DNA from: Venturia oleaginea
Taxonomy: Eukaryota > Ascomycota > Dothideomycetes > Venturiales > Venturiaceae
Direction of reading: 5' to 3'
NCBI GenBank assembly: GCA_013176395.1
Contig: JABMLP010000003.1
Coordinates: forward strand, 1,736,001-1,800,000
Length of the DNA stretch: 64,000 nucleotides
Shown: positions 59,437 to 64,000 of the stretch, piece after piece
Numbering within the stretch: the first letter of the stretch is position 1
Layout of the letters: each line of letters starts with the position of its first letter
Translations under genes and position numbers: made by a program
Notes under the pieces: model-generated
What the model was told of the DNA's origin: nothing
Databases searched by the model: none
The model's input: the letters and a program-made list of their open reading frames with translations, nothing else

Positions 59437-60308
59437 ATTTGTTGTGTCTCTAGATCCAGACTCTTTGCGTTCGATGGTTTCGTTACAATATCGAGTGAAA
59501 GCGCAGACGGAGTGATAAGGAAGATGACTCCGTGACAATAGGACCGACTACCAGGAAGTGATCGTTATCATGTAGACGACGTAATTGGTTCTTATTATGC
59601 ATCCGGAAATAACCTTTCACTTTTAACATCGCCCCACGGTTCCTACAACATCACCTTTAAAAAGCTGTGCACGAGTAATTCTAGGTCCTAAGGCTAGCAT
59701 GTATGTATTTCCTAGCTATTCTATAATTTACCGTGATATAATCGAGACTTCGCGTGCAGGGCTTTTCAGAAGTGATACTCGTACCAGCTATAAGCGACGC
59801 TAAAAGTGAAAGGTCATTTTCGGAAGCACGATAACATCTAGATGGATTGAATAGGATGATGAAAGCCGGTCTACATAACTTTACGTTTGCCGAGTGAATT
59901 CCCCCCGATGTAGGTAGGTACGGAGGCGGAGGAGTTGCGCAAACTATGAATTTGAAACTTGCCCAATCTTGAATTGAACCGAGTATTTGACTACGAGCGA
60001 GATTCGAGCAAGAGTGTTTTTTCGTGATATGAATCGCAATCCATCGCCTATGAATTCACAAACAAAAATAATGGGTATGCGGGAGGTGAGCGCATGGTGG
60101 CTAAAGCTGTAGTGGCTACAAGCTACCCCACCCTTTCAAGTCAACATCATCAACCTTTCTTAAGCAGAAACAGATTCCACTCCTATGAACAACGCTACTT
60201 CATATTTATCATCAAACAGCCCCGCTGCTATGCTGAAAGCCAAAACGAATAGGATACCCATAACTCCGTTTCGCTATGCATCCTTTTCAAAACCCTACTG
60301 ACTAAAAG
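59437..60308. other. Intergenic region carrying a MITE
   Basis: About 870 bp with no gene. The middle holds a short inverted-repeat element (59598-59830). The rest is the deacetylase upstream region and the 3' region of the coiled-coil gene. Confidence 0.45.
59598..59830. mobile_element. MITE-like element with ~35-bp inverted repeats
   Basis: The left arm (59598-59632) and the inverted right arm (59794-59830) share GACCTTTCACTTTTA-type core words: AACCTTTCACTTTTAACATC on the left, and GACCTTTCACTTTTAGCGTC read inverted on the right. Most differences are transitions. No open frame lies inside. The size (about 230 bp) and structure fit a MITE; I cannot name the family. Confidence 0.6.
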
Positions 60309-63300
60309 CTACTCATCTGCAGTCGTATCATCGTAAAAGTGGTCGTCTTTTGTCTTTACAACAGGACCTGGCGTGAACGGCGTGCTTGTGAACATCTGGC
60401 TCCCAAATTCCACTTCAACGTTTGCCTCATCAAACACCTGCTTCTCATGGGACGCTTTCCTCTCGGTGGCTGGTCTCAGAGGATACATATTTCCACGACC
60501 AGTCGAAACGTCATGGAGGGGCAAACGTATCTGAGTTTCAGCCGTCTTTACCACTCCAGTACTCAATCTAGGCTGTCGGAATGCTGATGTTCTGGAAGCT
60601 TTGTACTGTTTCACCCGCTTTGGAGCTGGTCCACTCTTCGATGACCCAGACTCAAACGATGGGTCGACTTCCAGCATAGCATCGGGGCTAGTCTCGCTCT
60701 CGAGGCAAGGTGCTTGGTTGAGTTGATTTATATGTGGCTTGGGGTCTATGGTCAGTCGACGACTTCTCCTACGTGACATGGGCGTACGTTGGGTTTCGGC
60801 TGGCTTAGGCTGATAATGAATACTCTTCCGCACACTTCGTCCACCCATGTTGATGCCAATCGCTGCGGCCATTGTCTGCCGCATGGCATGGAGTCCCTGG
60901 ATTTCGTCTTCTTTCTCGGCAACGATGTCTTCGAGTTGTTGAATCTATCAATATCAGTGTGGTTCAGCACAAGGTATGAGTTCGACCTACCTCTCGCTGG
61001 TGATCAGCCAAGTTCGCCAGGTTCTCCTCAAGTTGGGTCTGGAGCTCCTCAATCTGGACTTTTGCCGTTCCCAGCTCGGCTTCAAGATTGCGGGTTTTGG
61101 CATTGTAAGAGTCTTCCTTTTGTACAGCCTATTGAGACATGTTAGCTATCGCCGAGACCGTGGCAGTTGGCGATCATAAGTTGTACGCTCACTCACAATT
61201 TTGGAAAGCTCTTCAATTGCCGAGTTATGGGAAGAGACCGCTACCTCCATTTGCTGTCTGGATCTTTTGAGCTCGTCTTCGGAAGTAGAGCGCTGGCGAT
61301 CAGATTGCGAAATCAGATCCTGATGCTGTTTGCGCAAATCAGAAAGCTCCGCAACAACCTGCTCTCTATTGTCCTGAACAGTCCGCATCTCCGCCTCAAG
61401 TTCCTGATGCAGCGAATTTTGTTTTTCTAGCCGAGCTTGAGTTTCTCTGGAAGATCGATTCAGCGATTCGATATTGCCTTCGAGTTCGGCCAGTTTTGCC
61501 TCCGTAGCGTTCAAGTCGGCCTGAAGTGACTGGTTTACTTCTTCAGACAGCCTCGATTCTTGTCTTAATCCCTCTGTCTGGTTCTTGGAGGCATCCAATT
61601 CCTCCTCAAGATCCTCAACTTTGCATTGAAGGGCACCCACAGAGGCAACCAGCTCCATTTCTTTTCCATTGCCACTTTCTCGTATCTTGCATAGTTCATT
61701 CTCGGCGGCCTCCTTCGTTTCGCGTAGATCTCGCTCCAGCGATTCAATGCGCAAAAACAAGCGCTCCGATTGGTTCTTTTCTTCTGATAGACAAGCTTCG
61801 ACCTCCGACTTTTGTCTCTCCAAAGATTCTACATGCATATTACTTTCGGCATATTGGTCTTTCAGCATGTTCTTCTCCTCAAGCAGAATAGCCATCTCTT
61901 GCTGTACTTTCTGGGTCTTCTCCTTCTCTTGACGGAGTGGCTCCTCGGTAGTGATGCATCTCTCCTCAAGATCATGGCAAATTTCTCCCACCAACCGGAT
62001 GACAGAGTTCTCTTGATGTTTTGCATCCATTCGCATGTACGTGGAGAGTCTTCCCTTCCAGTCCTGGGGATCGTGAACAATGTCCGGCGTGCATTTGTCG
62101 TCCACAAATGGAGTTAAGGTTAGGCGTGGTATTGAGGTTGTTGCATGACATGAGAAGTTGCTACCTGCTAATTGCTGAAACTTGGACAGCATTCGCAGGG
62201 AGTTCTCGTCCATGTCTGATCTCACCTCATAGCCAGTAGTAAGAGCTGTTCCTAGATAAAGGGACGCAAGGCTGGATCCCAGAGCTCGTCTGGCCTCCAA
62301 AGACGTGGCGTTGCAAAACTCGTCTGTGCCGCATGAGGTTGGCCTCAAGACTTCCTTAAGGAATCTCTGCAGGATGAAATCGGATCGCAGGGCCGAAAAA
62401 GCAGAAGACAATGCTTTTCTCAGGCTCGGGATCTGGCCTAGGCAATCTCCGATCGTTTGACTGAGAAGGCACATATTCCATAGCTCAGGTGCGGGGACCT
62501 TTTGCGGGGCGTATGTGGCAAGTCTCAACATCTCTCTCAGAAGCTTCGTCCATGCATCGTGGCTTATTTGGGTTGCAAAACCTTCCAGGAACAGGACAAT
62601 CAAGTCGCGACCTCGTTGAAGACCCGACCAACGTAATCTTGCATTTAACAAAACTGTATCAGCCGTGGCCGTAATCTCCGTTGGCATCTTCTCTGGGCCC
62701 ACAACAGTTCCTAGAATGGCAAATAATCTTATCTGTAGCTCGACATCTAGTCCTTCCTCCAAAGCCTTGATCCTGAGACGAGAAATGTTCTCCCGGCCGT
62801 CGTTGGTTTTGCTCCAACCACTCCTCACTTTCGCGTCGACGACCGAAAATATTTTTAGGACAATATCCAAGCTTCTCAGGACCTGGGTGAAAGAGAGGCC
62901 GACGCTGGGCTTGCAGCTCCATACGGCTTGCAACGTGGCCAGATTGAGAGACTTGCCAGCTTTCCCACCAGAGAAGAAGGCCCGAGCAAGATCCGTCGTG
63001 AGTTCAGAATACACGAGCTGGGGCTGAGTGAGGCCGCGCAAAGTCCCGGAAGGAACAGCCAGAGCATAGATGACGCCTAGGCAAGTCAAGCTGACACTCT
63101 GATCCTGAATGGTTTTGGCATTCGAGACGATATGCATCAGTCTGTGCTCCAGTTGAGCCCAGGTATTTTGTGGCAAGATCCGTGGCAGCCCTTGACAGGC
63201 TCCGGTCAGCAAGTCATAGACACGGCATAGCGTGGTTGCCGAGGGCGATTTGGTTGCTTGATCAACCACGCAGATGAAGAATTGCTCAGCGGAAGCCGGC

Positions 63301-63802
63301 AGTGGGACGGAAATGGGAAGGGGCTCGCGAAGGAGCTGTAAGCAGATTTCGTGGTATTGATAGAAAGCCTGGGGGTAACTTGATATAGCTTTTTGAAGAA
63401 GCGAATCGAGAAGTGTTGGATAGTCTTGAAGAATGCATCGTCGAAATGTGGGCTCGGCACCTGTATTAACGGTCAGTCGTTGTTTCGGACGACCAGACAA
63501 GTGTGTCCACAATGTTCATACTGACAGAGTTGTTCCAAGACAGCAATCACATATGGCCACAGATGGATGGCATCATAGACGTCTTTCACCAGCCGTTGAA
63601 CTTTGCATGGATTCGAGGCGGCATAGAATTTGAAGAGTCTTCCTCCAGTATCTTGACGCAAAGCGTCGTTGAGTGGCTTTGGTTTGTTAGCAACATGGTA
63701 AGATGGGTTGTCAATGTTTACCTTGAGCGCCACAGGGTAGGGCGAGGTCAGGATGCGGTCAATCTCAGTGCATAGGGTTGACAATATGGCATCTGGGTCC
63801 AT
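60309..63802 (-). CDS. Large helical-repeat and coiled-coil protein, unrecognised
   Basis: Four exons on the minus strand (63802-63526, 63460-61197, 61128-60991, 60944-60309) total 3315 nt, giving 1104 residues. Residues 1-560 are Leu-rich and helical, like an ARM/HEAT-type domain (for example LQDYPTLLDSLLQKAISSYP and QIRLFAILGTVVGPEKMP). Residues about 590-920 form a long coiled coil with heptads of Leu and many Glu/Lys/Gln (LEELDASKNQTEG-like, MAILLEEKNMLKDQYAESN). The C-terminal 180 residues are basic and Ser/Pro-rich (TPMSRRRSRRLTIDPK), perhaps a nuclear signal or microtubule-binding tail. I do not recognise the family. The order, globular helical head, coiled coil and basic tail, resembles structural proteins of spindle poles, kinetochores or cortex. 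The intron 1 donor is GTCAGT, chosen to keep the frame into CAEPTFRRCILQD. Confidence 0.75.
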
Positions 63803-64000
63803 GCTTGGCGTGGTGTTGCTGTCCTTGGGCAAATTGATAGAATAAAGCTTTCGGGAGCATTGTTGGGATTTGAAGTCGAGAGTCTCTTCCCCGTTGCTAG
63901 GAGCGGCAAGCAAGCACGAGACTGGATCTTGGCGAATACTGTATTTATTGTAATGTACTGATCATGTGAGATCACATGATAAGATGGCTGACATTCACCG
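63803..64000. promoter_or_regulatory. Upstream region of the coiled-coil gene; possible start of next gene
   Basis: Promoter side of the minus-strand gene. A palindromic ATGTGAGATCACAT-like word lies at about 63963-63977. A plus-strand ATGGCTGACATTCACCG begins at 63984 and runs off the window end; it could open another gene but is too short to judge. Confidence 0.3.

Overview
This window reads as nuclear DNA of a filamentous ascomycete (Pezizomycotina). Coding regions are split by many 45-130 nt GT-AG introns with CT(A/G)A(C/T)-like branch sites. Genes are dense on both strands. The gene set includes an asco-laccase with a C-terminal DSGL processing site, an AspRS-DUF2156 fusion (ergosteryl-aspartate synthase), a questin-oxidase-like protein and pogo/Tc1 transposon remnants. 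I cannot place it below subphylum from sequence alone. Exon boundaries were rebuilt by hand; for every gene given an exon count the exon lengths sum to a whole number of codons, except the DUF1989 gene, which carries an apparent frameshift.

Layout. 0.4-4.3 kb: alpha-tubulin and a questin-oxidase-like protein. 5.4-8.5 kb: erdS. 9.1-10.9 kb: a DUF1989 protein interrupted by a low-complexity insertion of about 255 residues. 11.5-28.1 kb: a housekeeping block holding COA3, PTA1/symplekin, the Pol III subunit RPC25, a NUFIP1/Rsa1-like CCCH protein, SDHA, a UAA-family nucleotide-sugar transporter, the PP2A B subunit CDC55 and ribosomal protein L3. 28.5-33.4 kb: transposon remnants around a 3-beta-HSD-like dehydrogenase. 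33.6-40 kb: a CECR5-like HAD hydrolase, an FAD amine-oxidase-like protein and a secreted lactonase-like protein. 41.4-43.8 kb: a secreted-protein gene broken by a Tc1/mariner element. 44.8-46.6 kb: laccase, followed by about 5 kb with no convincing gene. 51.8-63.8 kb: SPT16, a mitochondrial carrier, a doubtful small secreted protein, a polysaccharide deacetylase, a MITE and a large coiled-coil protein.

Working relations. Four housekeeping pairs are head-to-head with 300-490 bp between start codons (COA3/PTA1, RPC25/NUFIP1, CDC55/RPL3, SPT16/carrier), so each pair probably shares a promoter region. Nothing resembles a secondary-metabolite cluster. The most unusual enzyme is ErdS, which uses Asp-tRNA both for translation and for aspartylating ergosterol. 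That system is already described in fungi; I found no clearly new multi-gene system here. The features most worth a second look are the DUF1989 insertion and frameshift, the transposon-broken secreted-protein gene, the small inverted-repeat elements, and unusual splicing (a GC-AG intron, a 7-nt microexon and two tiny consecutive exons).
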